Source: Daphnia carinata (Eukaryota > Arthropoda > Branchiopoda > Diplostraca > Daphniidae). From it: a stretch of DNA of 64,000 nt. A model generated the notes under the pieces. It was given only the letters and a program-made list of their open reading frames with translations. It did not search any database and was not told the origin of the DNA. This document shows, in pieces, positions 11,201 through 24,904 of the stretch (position 1 is its first letter; each line of letters opens with the position of its first letter). The translations under genes were made by a program, and so were the position numbers. The stretch is from assembly GCF_022539665.2 (NCBI RefSeq), contig NC_081333.1, forward strand, positions 6,880,971 to 6,944,970, given 5' to 3'.

Positions 11201-14200
11201 TAATAACATTTCAAAAAAAAAAAAATAAAATAAAATAAAAAAAAAGTTTCTATACTCAACGGGCCTTACGTTGAATTTGACTGCTCGTTCTGTTGTTGAG
11301 GTGCGGCGGAGGCGGCAACGGCCATCTGAAACAGGTTTTCCAAGTCACTGCCAGCCTGCAGAGACGAGGGATCGATAAGCAACGTTTGAGTAGTACCGGC
11401 GCTGCCGTCCTCTCCTTCGCCTCCGCACGCCAAGAACTCTTGGATGTTGGTGCCAGGATCCCAAACCACCATGTAGGTCTCTCCATCTTCCCCCTGCATA
11501 AGAAGGTTGCTGCCACCGTTGGTTGTTACGACTTCGGTTGCCTCTCCGTTCTGAGATGTCAGGGCTACGGCTTCAGCTTCGGCTGCATCCTCGGTTACAA
11601 TGATGACACCATTTTCGGCCACAGCTTCGATTCTATTCTCAGCTATGACTTCGACTGTTTTCTCCTCTGCAGTCTCGATTCTTTCCTCCGGTACCGTTTC
11701 GACTCTGCCCTCTGGTACATTTTCGATTCTCTCCTGTGCTACAGTTTCAATTCTGTCCTCTGCCACAGTTTCGACTCTGTCTTCCGGTACCGTTTCGACG
11801 CTTTCCTCCACTACAGTTTCGAATCTATCCTCGCCTGTAGTTTCGACTCCGTTCTTTAGGTCACTTTCGTTTCCGGCTTCCGGCAAGGTTGCTGTTTCCT
11901 CCTTTTCCACTGCCAATGTTTCATGGTCAATCTCGACGTTTTGCTCTTCTTCCATTTTTTTATTCGTGTCACGTACATCTACTGGAGCTTCCACATTTTC
12001 AATAGGTTTGACGATGCTCTTTTCTAATTGACATGTTTCTTTTTCTTCAACTATCTGTTCTGGGTTGGCCTTTTCCATTTCACCTTCAACAGATTGATCC
12101 ATTTTTTCTTCTGCCAACGAAGGATGTGGATTTGCGTCCTTGGCCTCGTTCTCAACCACTTGATTGATTTCCTCCTCATCCATTGGCTGCTCTAGTTCGA
12201 CTTTCTCTGGCTCATTGTTTGCAACCCCTTGATCGATATCTTCTTTGAGTTCTTCGATCTCTGATGGAGTTGTACTGGTCTTGCTCTTGTCGATTTCAAT
12301 TGCTTTACTAAGCTCGGTAATGTCTGGGATGGTAGGCACACTCGTTTCGGCTAGAAGAGATGCAACATCTTGCTTTATCTCCTCTTCGCCTTTCGATGGA
12401 GTATCAGGTGATGATTGTGCAACCCCATTTACGCTGGTTGTAATCGTTTCTTTTTTCGGGGATAGTTTGTCGGTAGAGTTCGAATCTCCGTTTAGAGTTA
12501 AACTTCTTGCCTCACGATGTGTGGCATCTAGATCTGCATTAAGTTTGTCGATTTCAGCGCTGATGCCAGCTATTAACGATTCTTCCGTGTTGGAGGCCTC
12601 AGCATCGCCTTCGTTGAATTTGTCAGGAGTTTTGATATTCAGCGGCTCCGTTTCCATCGCATCGTCTTCATCTTCGTCGTCGCTTCTCTGGTGAAGCAGG
12701 TCCGACTTGGATGGCCGAAGTTCGCTGTCCGAATCACTTTCGGCTTCTATCTCCTTAGCCTTTTCTGGATGCAAAGGTATTCCAGTCTGATTGTTCTGTT
12801 GTTGCTTCTCTTCTTCATCATCTTCATCCCAGTCGGCCATTAATTTGTTTTTAACTTCGGGGTTGGCTTCTTTTTGTAGGGATTTTAGCCACTTCTTTTT
12901 CGGATTGAACTGTGTCTTACTCTCGCTTGGTTTAGTTATTGGACTCTTTGCCGATGTTGCAGTGGCTGAAGCTTTTCCCGATCGAGGTGTACGTGGTGTT
13001 TTAGGAGTTTTGGCTGTTTTCGGCATTTTGGCTGTTTTTGGCGACGCCTGGGTTTTTGCAGACGTCCTTGACTGAGAAGGTTTGCTGTCGATCTCTTTGG
13101 ATTCCAGGTTTCGCTTTACTTGGTCGAAAAGGTCACCATCGGGTTCCGCGATGATTTTACTTCGTTTGCTAGCGGGTTTCTTTGTTGGGGAACTCTGTCT
13201 TTTTTGAGCTGTCTTCTGCTTGGTGGTGATAGTGTTGGAAGAGCTTGAGTTGCTCAAATGTTCAGATTTTTTATGGAGGACCATAAGGTTTAAGCGGGAA
13301 GTCTGAAATGTACAGCTGTCACACTTGTATTCTCCGACACCTGGGCTTCCTGCAAGAGGTGACTTTTCTTGCCTCCTAATTCTGACTTCGTGATCTGACT
13401 GACCCTGAAAGCGAGGATGATTGACTTTAGGTGTAATAGCTTCTTTGGCAGTTGGGCGGCCAGGGCGACGTGGGGTTGTTCCTTTAACAGGAGATTTTGT
13501 TTTCGCTTCCTTTACGCGTGGGTCAACGAAAATATTTTTGTACCTAATAAAACACAAGTGATTTCAATGAAGATTTTATCACACTTTTAATTGTGTGCCA
13601 ATTTTCGAGAAAATCTTCAAACATACTTAGACTGTGCAGGTACAGCTTTTTTTGGTTGAAATTTTTCATCATCAACCATATTTGGATTACCACCAATTAA
13701 TTTCTCAGCTTGTCTGATACTGTCAGCAAATTTCATGAAAGGACTGCTTGTTTCATTTAGTCGTTTTTTCTCAAAATATTTCTCTGTAAAATAAAAGGAG
13801 GGAAATAAATATTGAAAAACATTTCTTTTGGTATCATAAGAAAAAAAAAATGATCTGATGAACACCGTAATGGAAAACTTGACAAAGTATGTGAAACTTT
13901 GCCATTATGTTCCTGTACAGAGAGGACAAAGGAAGAAATGGGTAACACCAAATTTTAACGCAAACTTACTCATTCCAAGGGATATGTATTCTTGCTTCCG
14001 GTTTGACTCATAGGCACAAATGATGGTTTCATCTTCCACAAACTGATAATTGTCTTCATTCAGGAATTTGACAACAGCGATGGTTTTGTCCGTTACATCT
14101 CCCACCAACTCCTGACGCAATTCCTCCACGTTTTCGACACGGCCAGGCCACCAGCCGAGTCTCTTGCTGGCCAGGACCCAGACAACATCCCCACTTTTGT

Positions 14201-14216
14201 ACATCCTTGGCTCCAT
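8264..14216 (-). CDS. PWWP-domain chromatin protein, MUM1/PWWP3-like C-terminus
   Basis: Eleven exons join in phase: 14216-13970, 13783-13627, 13543-11270, 10452-10385, 10310-10245, 10119-9986, 9899-9755, 9688-9588, 9517-9299, 8554-8444 and 8374-8264, about 1210 residues. Exon 1 encodes an N-terminal PWWP domain (KSGDVVWVLASKRLGWWPG), a nucleosome/methyl-lysine reader. Exon 3 (2.27 kb) is disordered and acidic, with one C2H2-like finger (YKCDSCTFQ...LHKKSEH), basic Ser/Thr-Pro tracts and an 8-residue repeat array. Exons 7-11 are helical and end in LLLPEALIYGVQKTFHVTYQ. From memory this resembles the LLPEAIICAI...DYKTAEEKY tail of MUM1/PWWP3A, which acts in chromatin after DNA damage. The exon 3/4 join uses donor GTAAGG, whose unspliced form reads a TAA stop, so an isoform ending at 11266 is possible. 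The exon 8 donor (GTCTCA) and exon 6 acceptor are weak. PWWP identity is firm; MUM1 kinship is probable. Confidence 0.75.
11600..11835 (-). repeat. 24-bp coding repeats (8-residue acidic units)
   Basis: Within exon 3 of the PWWP gene, read on the minus strand, at least nine degenerate 24-bp units encode the pattern V/I-E-T-V-x-E-x-R (e.g. VETVPEDR, IETVAQER, VETVPEER). The plus strand shows matching spaced runs such as GTTTCGACTCTG. This looks like an internally expanded, charged, possibly helical segment. Copy number may vary between alleles. Confidence 0.8.
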
Positions 14217-15827
14217 GTCACATGCAGCAAATCTGATCGAATTCAATCAAACTTATCATCAGCGTTTTTCGGTTAATAAATTGGCTTTTTGTTTTGAGAT
14301 GTGTGTTTACAATACCTGCAGCTGGGCTAGCGGACCACAAGGCGGCGTCATTGCATGCAACACGAAGTTGGCTTTTTGAACACTAGATGGCTAAAATTCA
14401 TTGTAAAACGCGACAAGTACGAAAGATTATGGTCATCACGAATATGCCAATCAACCATCGTAAACTATTTTAGCCACAGGCCTTTTTAGCTAAATAACTC
14501 ATGAAACCTGAAAGCTCAATTTTCTCAATTAAGGTACATTTCTTCACGACGCATATTCGACGAGAAGCATAGTTCGTATGAGAAACCCTACACATGTCGT
14601 CAAGCCAGAGTGGGGTGGATGACGAGGGTTCTTTCGAAATTGCATATTTTGAAATCTAAACTTGTCACCCCTTCATACTTGTGTCACAGCATATTTCATA
14701 GTTTTATTTATAATCCGATTTCATATTTGCTTATATACAAAGCACATGGTGTGGATATTGGAGACCACTTCCCCTAACTGCAACTCGTCAGGGCCGTTTC
14801 AAGTGGGTAGCGAGGGAAATCAAAAACCTGGTCAAACAGGGGGCAAGGATTATTTCAAATTGCACATTACAAATTTAATGGAGTCGTCAAGGGCAACGGT
14901 AAAATGATTGACAACTTCATCGTCGGCCATATGCGTGTGATTCCGCGCAGCTGCGGTTTTCTCTCAAAAACCCTTTGAAATTGTTCTACGTCTTTTGATT
15001 CACTACACTTCCCTACCAAATAGAATTCAATGAAATAAGAATGCGAGAGGAAACCCAACCGAACAACAACAAATAGAAATGGATCCATTAAACCTGCTAC
15101 CCAGCGTGGAGAAAGATAATGCGAGGTCATGTCGGAATCAAAATGAAGCCCAAAACAGCACAAATTGTGACCTCTACCACTTCGTTTTTCTTTTTCAAGA
15201 AAATCGTGAACGAAGCCTAACAGTAGAAACAAGAGAGACGTGAAGGGTCTCAGCTCGCAAGGTTCTATTCCCTTTTTTTTTTTTTTTTCCTGAATAGTAC
15301 AAAAAACAAGAACTCGATTCGAATAATTGCTCTTATCTTTTTTCCAGCAACGTAAAGAGACATCATCCGGTATGCACACACAAGAACAACAACAGCACGT
15401 AGACGAAACGCATCCAGTAAATAATAAATGTGGTGTAAGTACGAAAATTTTTTTTTTAAAACGATGGAAAACAATTAGTCGGAAAAACTTCTGTTGTCGC
15501 AGAACTCGTCCCAAATTACAGAGCGACATGTATAACGCAGTCAGTTCCCATATATTCCTCTCGTTTTCATTCCATTTCGGGTAGGAAGAGGAAGGACAAT
15601 GGAACGGGAGTTAGTGACATCTGATGGGGTTGGGACTGCTATCGAGATGAGTCGAATGTTTATTTTCTCGTTTCTACGTATATCGTATGGTACGCTGACG
15701 ACTGCACGACTTTCCCTTTCTTTTCTCCATGCGCACAGTTGTTGTGTGCCAAATGAGTGAAAAGAGAAAAAAAACCTCCGACTGCTGACAAATGACGACC
15801 CGGTCCCGCCCACGCTGTTTGACTTGT

Positions 15828-15854
15828 ATGATGATGATGATGATGATGATGATG
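15828..15854. repeat. (ATG)n trinucleotide repeat
   Basis: Nine uninterrupted ATG/GAT units, non-coding context. Confidence 0.95.
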
Positions 15855-16084
15855 ACGAGTTGCTGTGACTAGCAGATGACCTTAGTGACAGGCTAATGAC
15901 AGCCTTAGTACAGTACAGACTGACCTACCTATTATTTCTAGGCCAAACGGGTAGGGTGGACAAAAAAAAAAGGGTTTTCGAAATAGGGGGGGAGTGTATT
16001 TGTAAAGAAAAATAATAGGGGCGATGAGTATCAAAGAATTGCATCCGTACAAACAAAACAGGTACACATGAATTCAACTCGCCT

Positions 16085-16105
16085 CCCCCCCCCCCCCCCC
16101 CCCCC
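16085..16105. repeat. Poly(C) tract
   Basis: Twenty-one consecutive C residues on the plus strand. G/C homopolymers of this length are uncommon beside the A/T tracts around it. The complementary G run could adopt quadruplex-like structure and is prone to slippage and sequencing error. Confidence 0.9.
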
Positions 16106-18717
16106 GTTGACTATTTTTTTTTTTCACGGGAGATGAATGGTTTCACGCATGCAACCTGATCATCTCGGTATCACTCATATCATCAGCTAGAGAGAGGTTG
16201 GGCATCCACTTTGTTAGCCAGTAAGAACGACATGTACACCCCCCCCCCCTTCCATTCTCAAACGTTACGTAGGCTACGAATCGATAAAGTACTTCCGAAT
16301 TCTAACGTACCACTCCGCACGCGCTTCTCTCCTACACTTTCCCCCTGTACATGTAAAAGCTAAATAAAGGAGCATACTGTATTACATTACGAAACTATGT
16401 ATATTATATCCGCTATTTACTGTTACGCTACTGGGTACTTATATTATCCAGGTGGTTCTTCTTCCACTGAAATTCTTTCTCTTAAAAAAAGAAAAGTGAA
16501 GTGAACTCTCTGGAAGGTAAAACGGAATGTCGCAAAAAAAAAAAAAAAAAAAAAAATGTAGTATGTGGGGTCGTGTGTGTAACAGTGCGGAATAGATGTA
16601 GAGACATATCAAAAGGGCATTTGCCACGCAACAGACACGCTTTTCTACCATGCAAGAAATTTTAGTTTTTTTTTTTTTTTTTTTTTTTTTTTCTTGTTAT
16701 AAAATTCTATTCAATTTTCCAGTAGAGAGATCAACGTGTGGATACCGTTGATGTGTTGCTGCTACTGCTGGTTGTCACGGCGTTGTTCATTTCGTGATTA
16801 GACGGCTATATATGGATTTGAATGGCAGCTCTTTTGTATTGATTGGCTTTCGTTGAATGCCTTGTAAATGATCTTCCACTGTTGCGCACACACCTGGCTA
16901 ACAAAAGGCCAAAAGAATTTCTTTTATCTACGAGTCTGTTATCAACTGGCCGGCGCGCCGGGTGCTGTTGGTGCGTTCAAAAAGATAATCCCTAGCCTTG
17001 GGGATTATCCGGCTATTATTCACGCCGCGTTGCGTCCAATGACGGCAGCTCGTTTTAATTCGGTAAAAAAAAAAAAAAAAAAACACGTCACACACACACA
17101 CGAAAATGATTGGTATTTTATTTTTTTAATATTTATTTTTTTTTTTTTTTTGGAGTGAAAAATGTGTTTGTTATTTATTGGGTAATTGATCGCTATAGTC
17201 AGCCGTTTAAAAAAAATAAATGGCTTTGTTCCGATGTTTGCTCGGTAACACAATTTCAAAACACAAAGGGCGAGATTTTTTTTTTTTTTTTTTAAAAAGC
17301 TCTAAAATTATCGTCACGCATCCTGGTGTAAAACGAAAACTGGTCAAAAAAAAAAAAAAAAAAATGTGACAATTTTGGTATTGGGGCGTTGGCTTGGATG
17401 GAAAAAAAAAAAATTCGAAAAGCATTCAAAACTCGATCGTGCGGAAACTTATTTTTGAACAAAAAAAAAAAAAAAGTGTCCTTTTTCTCTGGCCATTTCG
17501 GGTTTGTATCGTGCTGCAGCATTTTTTCTGCGACGACGACGTCATCATTATTTTGCGCCCCAGTGATAACAACAAACAAGGAACAAAAAGGGACAGAAAG
17601 CTATAAAAATTTACCTCCGTAATAAATACTTCTATGCTGGTAGTTTTTTTTTTTTTAATGTGTAAATGGGCGCCAGCCGCAACCAATAATAAAACGAAAA
17701 AGTACACACACACACGAAGAGATAGCAAAAAAAAATTCTTGTGTAAGCGAGAGCTTATATTTATGACTTTAATAGGTCACGTGCCGTGGTGACGTGATAC
17801 CCGGACGTAAGAGAAACACCGGCTCCGTGTTTTTGTTTTTTTTTTGTTTTTTTTTTCTTTCTTTCGCTTGTTATATTAAACTGCGTAAACGCACAAATCG
17901 AGGCTAATGGCTCGTTTAAATTCTCAACGAAAAATAAAAAAGCGTAAAATATAAGGGAGGCCAATTCAGCCTTTTCACCGAGTTAAATTGGCGAACGGAT
18001 TGAATAGTTTGCATTTCAATGGCTTTTGATTCAACAACGGGGGCGTATTGCGCCCCCCCCCCCCGACTGGGCGATTGGACACGCGCCCGCGTTTGGATAT
18101 TACACACATCTATCCCTCGTAGAATAATTAGTACGTAAAAAAAAAAAAAATTGAGAGGGGGAGGGGGATCCCATACCCAAGGCAGCAGCGTTACATGACG
18201 TTTCGCTAATTGCTCGTGTGCGCAATGTGTTGAGCGTTGCGGCTGTTGCCTTTCTGAATTTTAGAAAAAAAAAAAACGCGCTAGAATTATTTACGATCTT
18301 AAAAAAAAAAAAAAAAAAAAAAATGGGTGGGAGGGAGGGGCGCTGGAATTAAAATGAATTTCATACAAAACGTTTCATTTCTCTCCGTAACGAAATACGA
18401 TTTTCCGTCCATAAAACAAAAATCCGAAATCATAAAAAATAAAAGGGACAAAAAAAAAGAAAAAAAGAAAAAAGAAAAAAATCAAATCAAAATCTGCGTT
18501 GAAAATTTTCTATTTCGATGGGGAGAGGCTGATAAACTATAAACAACTGGGCAAAGTTAAGAACCCATTGGCCTTGTTAAACATGTGAACAAGAGAGAAG
18601 AAGCCCAAAGTGAGACAGTCTGTATGATAACATCACTTGTCATATTATTTATTATTTATCGGCGCAACAACCAAAACCGAAATGGTTTTTTTTTTTTTCC
18701 TTTCTTTCTTTTCTTCT

Positions 18718-18752
<35 letters not shown>

Positions 18753-21700
18753 TTTGGTCGTGTTGTTGTTATTGTGGATTCGGATGGTGAGGGTTTTTTT
18801 TTCTTCCCCTCCCTTTTCGTTGAGGCGGCAAACGGTTGCGGCGACTGCGGCAGCGGCGACGACACCGAACCGCCCGGCAATTAACACGACAGTGTCCAAT
18901 AAAATAAATATCAAGCAAAGAAAAAAAAAAAAAAAAAAAAAAGATTTTTAGCCTTTTACTCTTCTAACATATCCAAACCCATTTTTTTTTTTACTGTGTG
19001 TACACAACCCTTGTTGCTTGTTTGTCCATGTGTGTTATAATAATAAAATGAAGAAGAAGAAGAAGAAGATCCAAGTTGAACCGAAAAAGACATGCCGCCG
19101 TTGTCTGTACATCTATTTATTTTCTAAAAAAAAAAAATCTTTTCTTCCCTCATCCCTATTTATTGGATAGCCCGACACATTCTCAGAGCCAAAAAAAAAA
19201 AAAAAAGAAAAAAGCCAAAAACAAATTAGATAGCCATCACTCGGAGGCCGAACAACAAGAGATATGCCATCTCGCTCGCATTGTTTTTTTGTGTATTGTT
19301 GTTTCTTTGAAGCCGTATGTGCTTGTCAAGCGTTTGATCCACTATCTTCTTCTTTTTTTTTTTTTTCCGACCACGTTATGTGTACTATTGTGCTGACCTG
19401 CCGGACTTATTGGATAGAGAACTATTCGAGCATTAGCGTCAAAGACTGGGAAATGAACAATCGCGGCGTAGAAATCTTTTGGCGTGTCCGACAAACCAAA
19501 CACGGAGCGAATAAGAAAAAGAAGAGCTTAGGAAAAATGTCTAGTATTTTGTTACGTTTTTGGTCGGATTTATTTGTGTGTGTGTGTGTGTGTACAGCAT
19601 ACCGACGGGTATCAATTATACAACCGAAACAATGTGGAATTAAAACAATTTAACGGAATGCCCCAGTCACAAACATGAGAGAGAGAGAGAGAACCCAAAT
19701 GAATTTAGATTTTGACTTGGATGGGGAATTTTCTTTTTTTTTTTTTTTTTTTTTTCAAAGCGAAAAGGAAAGAATCCGTCGGATTCTTTTTTAGCTTTCC
19801 TATACCCCCTTGCAGCCGGGTAAGGGAGGAAAAATTAAAAAAAAAAAAAAAAAAAAAGGCTATATAGGCCTATGTATACACAAAATGTCTACATGTCTAT
19901 ACGATCCGCGCATATTTACTGGAGGCCTGTCGGTGACTATCAATTTATGATGCCCTAAAACAAGGAGACATTTCTGATTTTCTTCTTCTTCTTTTTTTTT
20001 TTTTTGTTTTTAACTGACCCAGATTGAATGTCAATCTGTTATCTTTGAGTCAAAATCAATCTAACGTTTTCTTTATTACTCTTTCGAAAAATGTTTTCGT
20101 GTAGTCGTCCCCCCCCCACGACTACGTCGATAAAACACTTCGAAAAAAAAAAAAAAAAAGAAAAAAAAAAAGGTTTCACTTCCTGCCTTTCGTTGTTGCA
20201 ACAACAGGATGTTGTACAGCTATAGGAGTCGGATAAAATTGGAGGGTCCCCCGTAATCAGCTGAAACGCGGATGCACCCAGTTCTATGTAGGCTACACAT
20301 ATGGTGAAGTACATATTCGCTGCGAGCTGTTTGAACGACATCCTTCGACCGCCCGCTATTTTAGACGCATACACTTCAAGTCAAACTCAAAAATGCTTGC
20401 AGCCTGTGTGCAGCTAGTTCCAATAAGTAAAAGTGATTTCATGATAGCGGTAGGCTTACAAAAGAGAAAAAAACAAAAACAAAAAAAAAAAAAAAAGACT
20501 AATAACAACAGGAAACTAATAACTGGAAAGACAGCGGCCTAATAACAAGCGCGACAACAAACAAGCTTCTTTTGTTTACACGCAACCTTTAAGCAACGCG
20601 GCGGAGGCAATAAAAAATCAAAACAAACATTCCGGGCGGGACCCAAAAAAGATTTTTAAATTAATTTTTTTTTTTCTTCTTTCTTTCTTTTCTTTTTTTT
20701 TTTTTTTTTATGTTTTGTGTATGAGGGTTAGTCAAACAAATCTGTTCCAGAAAAAGGAAATACGAAAACCCTTTTTTTTTTTCGTTTTTATGAAAGAACA
20801 GGTGGAATATATGAAGCGCAATGGGAACACATTGAACCGTGATGACGTAAAACAGAAGCACATGCGAGACTCATTGTGAAAGCAGAGGGTGCCGGTTTGA
20901 ATCGATATTGAAAAAAAAAATGAAACAAAAAAAAAAAGGACGGCCCATAATGTTTGCTCATGTTGTGCATGCTATGTGAAAAGGGTCAGCTGTCGCCACC
21001 TGGGGTTCTTCCATAAGCCGTTCCGTCATACACAACGCTATTCACCCAAACCCCCTCTCCTTCCCTGTTTTGTTTAACACATTTTCAACAAGGATCTGTC
21101 GATTTGCATCGTCCGACTCCTCGCCTCAATAATTAACACGCAATCTCCCGTCTACGGACAGGTGCCTTGCCAATCTATACTTCATTCATTTTTTTTCCTT
21201 GATATACTTAAGACAAGAAAGATGTCGAAACCGAGTCGACATCATAAGGAAGTAGAGCTACGTACCTGTGCATCATTGACAATGTCACTCTGCTAGAGCA
21301 ATCCTGTTTTATTATGCACGAGACGCTAAGTGCTTTTTGGTGCCTTTGGTCGTCAGCCAGTTGATAATGGATACACTTGCAAACGTTCCAGAATGTTGCC
21401 TCTATAGACATAGTTAAAAAAAAAAAAAAAAAAAAAAAAACAATGCGTGGGTGGCCTTTGTTGTCAATTGTTTCTTTTTTTTTTTTTTTTTTTTTTTTAC
21501 AACACACGCACACAGCAATTTAGCGACAGTTTTCTAGCGGCCAAGTGCTAATCGTTCCAAAAGTTTGTGATGGTCTCGTTTTCGTTTCTTCGATCAACCC
21601 AACGCCAAAAAAAAACAGCTGCTCAATTCAGGAGCTACACATGTATAGTCTGCTACTACGCGTTTCCCATTTGTTTTGTTTGTTTTTTTTTTTCTCGGAA

Positions 21701-22996
21701 AAAGGGGGGGGGGGAGGTGGAGGGATCATTACAAAACGCCAACGACACACACAAAACATCAACGTTCATTATGTTCGTTATATAGCTGAAAACAACCCAT
21801 TGTGTGTGTATAATAGACAAGCACTTTCTTCGAAAAAAAAATAAAGAAAATGTTCCATTTTTCTTTCCTTATATCTTTTTGCTGGGCTTCCGTCACAGTG
21901 TAAGAAACACTAGACGGCCCTGGCCAGCCCTTTTTGTTTTTAATGCTTATTAAAAAAAAAAAAAAAAAAAAAAACGAAAAGAAGGGGACTGTTAGTGCCT
22001 GCAGTTCAGTGTAACGAGCCCTTTTTCTTTAATGGTATTGTACACTTGTTTCTTTCAGTTAAAAACAAAAAAAAAAAAATGATCTTTACGTGAAGAAACA
22101 TAAGAATTCAGTTTTACAAAACCTTCATCTTACGTATTTCCGGTCACAAAAAGAAAAGGAAAAAAAAAAACTTTAAATGTTTTCGTTTTTTTTTTTTTTT
22201 TTTTTTTTTAAGGCTATACGCAGCAAAAGACGTACCGTTACAAGACGGGCATTTTATATAGTCGTGAATTTGTGTTTGCGTTAGTCGTCCGCTTTTCTTT
22301 GGGTTGTTTGACATCTATAAAGGCAGGGGCATGTAATATAGTCGAAGTCCTCCCCTTTTCCGTCATGGCTACTGGTCTTGACACGAGATCATCCATCAGC
22401 AAGAAAAGGGAAAAAAAAGGGCAAGGCACAGTACCCAAAAGAAGGCTGGCCATGAGGCACACTAACGTGTGTGTGCATCAACCCAAAGCTGGCCAGCAGC
22501 AAGCGTTCGTTCCCGCAGCGTCTAACACGCACGCACATCATACTAGACATGTATATATATATATATATATGTAGGACATAGGGGGGAGAGAACGAAGTGT
22601 ATGCCTCTTTTTCTTAGAACCCACCCACCAGTGAAGATGGCCACACCCATCGACTGGGACGGAGGGACGGACTTGCGGAGCAAAAGAGAAGAAAAGTGGG
22701 CGCAGTCAGATACACTGCAAGCGTGTAGTCTTTTTAGTTTGTTTTTTTTTTGTCCCGGCCCGGTTGTTTCTCCTTCTGCCAGCCCATCGACCAATCACCT
22801 TCTTTGTCCCCCCCCCCCATGTTAGCAGCTCTGCAGCAACTGGAACTATGTTTTTTTTTTTTTTTACTTCAACCATCGCTGCTACTACTACGCTAAAGGC
22901 TTGTATAGCCATAAACACACACACACAATAGCTGCTATATATTCCGGTCCTTTTTTTTTTTTTTTTTTGGGAAGTCCGAATGGCTATATAGCCCGG

Positions 22997-23020
<24 letters not shown>
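22997..23020. repeat. (AT)n microsatellite
   Basis: Twelve or so alternating TA units in non-coding sequence. A second AT tract lies about 430 bp upstream at 22552-22570. Confidence 0.9.
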
Positions 23021-23027
<7 letters not shown>

Positions 23028-23612
23028 ATGTAGACACCCAAATAATGGCGGATCTAAGTTTGGGGAGGAAAACAGTCGAGCTGTGAGCGTTGCCGACGGC
23101 GGATTAGACATCCACACATTCTCTCTTTTCTTCTCTCGTTTCGTTTCGTTTCGTTTTTTTTTTTTTTTTTTTTTTGTATTCCTTCTTCCTATATAGTTGA
23201 GAAAAAGAAATATATACACACAAGGCTACCTATATAGACGACGTGGTGGAGGGAACAAACCTTTCGAAAGAAACTTGCAAGAAAAAGAGTTTTTACCTAC
23301 AGACGGAGCGCAGTAGTTCTTCAGTCGTTGCTCCGGTCTCGAAGCAGAAGGACATACACGCAAACAGTGGGCCATACATATACTACATACACTCCCGTAC
23401 AACAACAACAACAACATTCATCGGTATTTTTTTTTTTTCGTGCGTGTGTGTGTGTGTGTGTGTGTTTGATTTGGATTTTTGTTCCAGTGTCGTTTTTCGA
23501 ATCGTGTTTTACTTCATAAGTGTTTTTTTTTTTTTTTTTTGTTAGTGCCGCGGCTTCCCTTATTTTTGAAAAAATATCATCCGTTTTTATTTACTCAAGT
23601 GTTTGTGGCACG

Positions 23613-23638
23613 AACAACAACAACAACAACAACAACAA
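23613..23638. repeat. (AAC)n microsatellite
   Basis: About eight AAC/CAA units. A shorter AAC run lies at about 23400-23415. Confidence 0.9.
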
Positions 23639-24904
23639 AAAACACAGCATCATTACGTAGGGGGAGAAAAAAGAAATAAGTGGTAAAACGTCTGGAACAC
23701 CTGTGCGCGTCGGACATATACATACCCAGTACGTATGGCACGTTACCGTGTTTCTTTTACCTTGATACATGTGTGTGTGTGTGTGTGTTGTTTTTAACCA
23801 CATTGGCTATAGCTATTAGATCTGTTAATAGAAAATAGTTTTTTTTTTTTTTTTTTTTTTTATAAATAGCATTTGGCGGTGATTGCCAGTGTGTTTTAAC
23901 GAGTGGTCAATAAAACGACAAGTGGTGGGTTAAAATCGAAAGGCGTACACACAACTTTGTGGGTGGGCAGTGACACCGTATAGGCCAGCCCTTCTAAGGG
24001 TGAAAGCGTAATTCGGGTAAAAATCAAGTTTTTCTTGTTCGAGTTATCGGGGGCAAAACAGGAAAAACAAGAGTGTTTCGATTTATGTAACCGTATGTAT
24101 ATGTACACAATGTGATTACAGCTCTGCGCTTTTGCACACACTTGGAAAAAAAAACGAATAACAATTGTGGGGGCCATAGTTTAATGAGGTGATTATTCAT
24201 GTCCAGTTTACCTGTAAAATTTTTCTTTGTAAATTCAAGCTGCTGTCCTAATCTTCCAAGATTGTTTACACAGGGGGATATCGATAAGAAGTTTGCTCTT
24301 TTCAAATGTTTTTTTGTTTTTTTTTTTAATTTGAAAAAAAAAAAAAAAAAATAAAAAAAAATAATCTGACTGGAGACTCTCATAGAACTCGTGCGCGCAA
24401 ACGCTTGACAGCAGCTTAATCAACACCCCAATCAAAAAGAACAATCTCTTCAGGTTTTTTTTTTTTTTTTTTTGTGTTTCTTCTTCTTTAAAAGAACAAC
24501 ACAAAAAACCCTCAAAGATATTTAAGGAAGAAGAAAAAACAAAAACAAAACCGGTCGTTCTTTTGGGCTGCTGGGCTTCTTGCCAGTCAACTACCGGCCC
24601 ATTTTGGGGTTGGACCGGGAGAAAGAAATATGTTATTGATTATTTTATTATTTTTTTTTTTTATTTTATTTTTTTTTTTTTGGGTTCAGAAATTCTCTTG
24701 TCATTCAATTTTTGTGTTTTTTTTTTATTTGCTAGGTAAAGAAAGAAGGAGGACGAAACATTTGGAATTGTTTTTTCACCGCTGATGACGCTTGATTTTG
24801 TTTTCACGCGGGAAAAAGTGCTGTCCGAGTGATTGAATTTGAATAACTCGTGTGAGACTCGTGTCAGTTTTGCTCTTCGAACAAGAACAACAACAACAAA
24901 AAAA

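Larger units (their letters stand above)
14217..24904. other. Gene-free, simple-repeat-rich interval
   Basis: About 10.7 kb between the PWWP gene start and the first CBFB coding exon. Both strands are littered with A/T homopolymers (often 15-25 nt), poly-C at 16085-16105, and AT, GT, AAG and AAC microsatellites. Apparent ORFs are homopolymer artefacts rich in Lys, Phe or Cys/Val. I see no conserved protein, no transposase or reverse transcriptase and no RNA gene. It must contain the upstream regions of both divergent genes, and possibly 5' UTR introns, but no element can be named. Confidence 0.6.

Noticed and set aside
11293-12694. Long plus-strand open frames (188, 143 and 149 codons) opposite PWWP exon 3
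   Set aside because: They are antisense shadows of a 2.3 kb coding exon with repetitive acidic codons. They show no family and no splice or promoter context.
18637-18951. Lys- and Phe-rich frames (also near 10770, 17250, 30120 and 36000)
   Set aside because: They are translations of A/T homopolymers, with no sequence complexity.
23400-23660. Closely spaced short repeats considered as a possible CRISPR-like or satellite array
   Set aside because: They are plain AAC, GT and T microsatellites with no repeat-spacer structure, in a eukaryotic genome.
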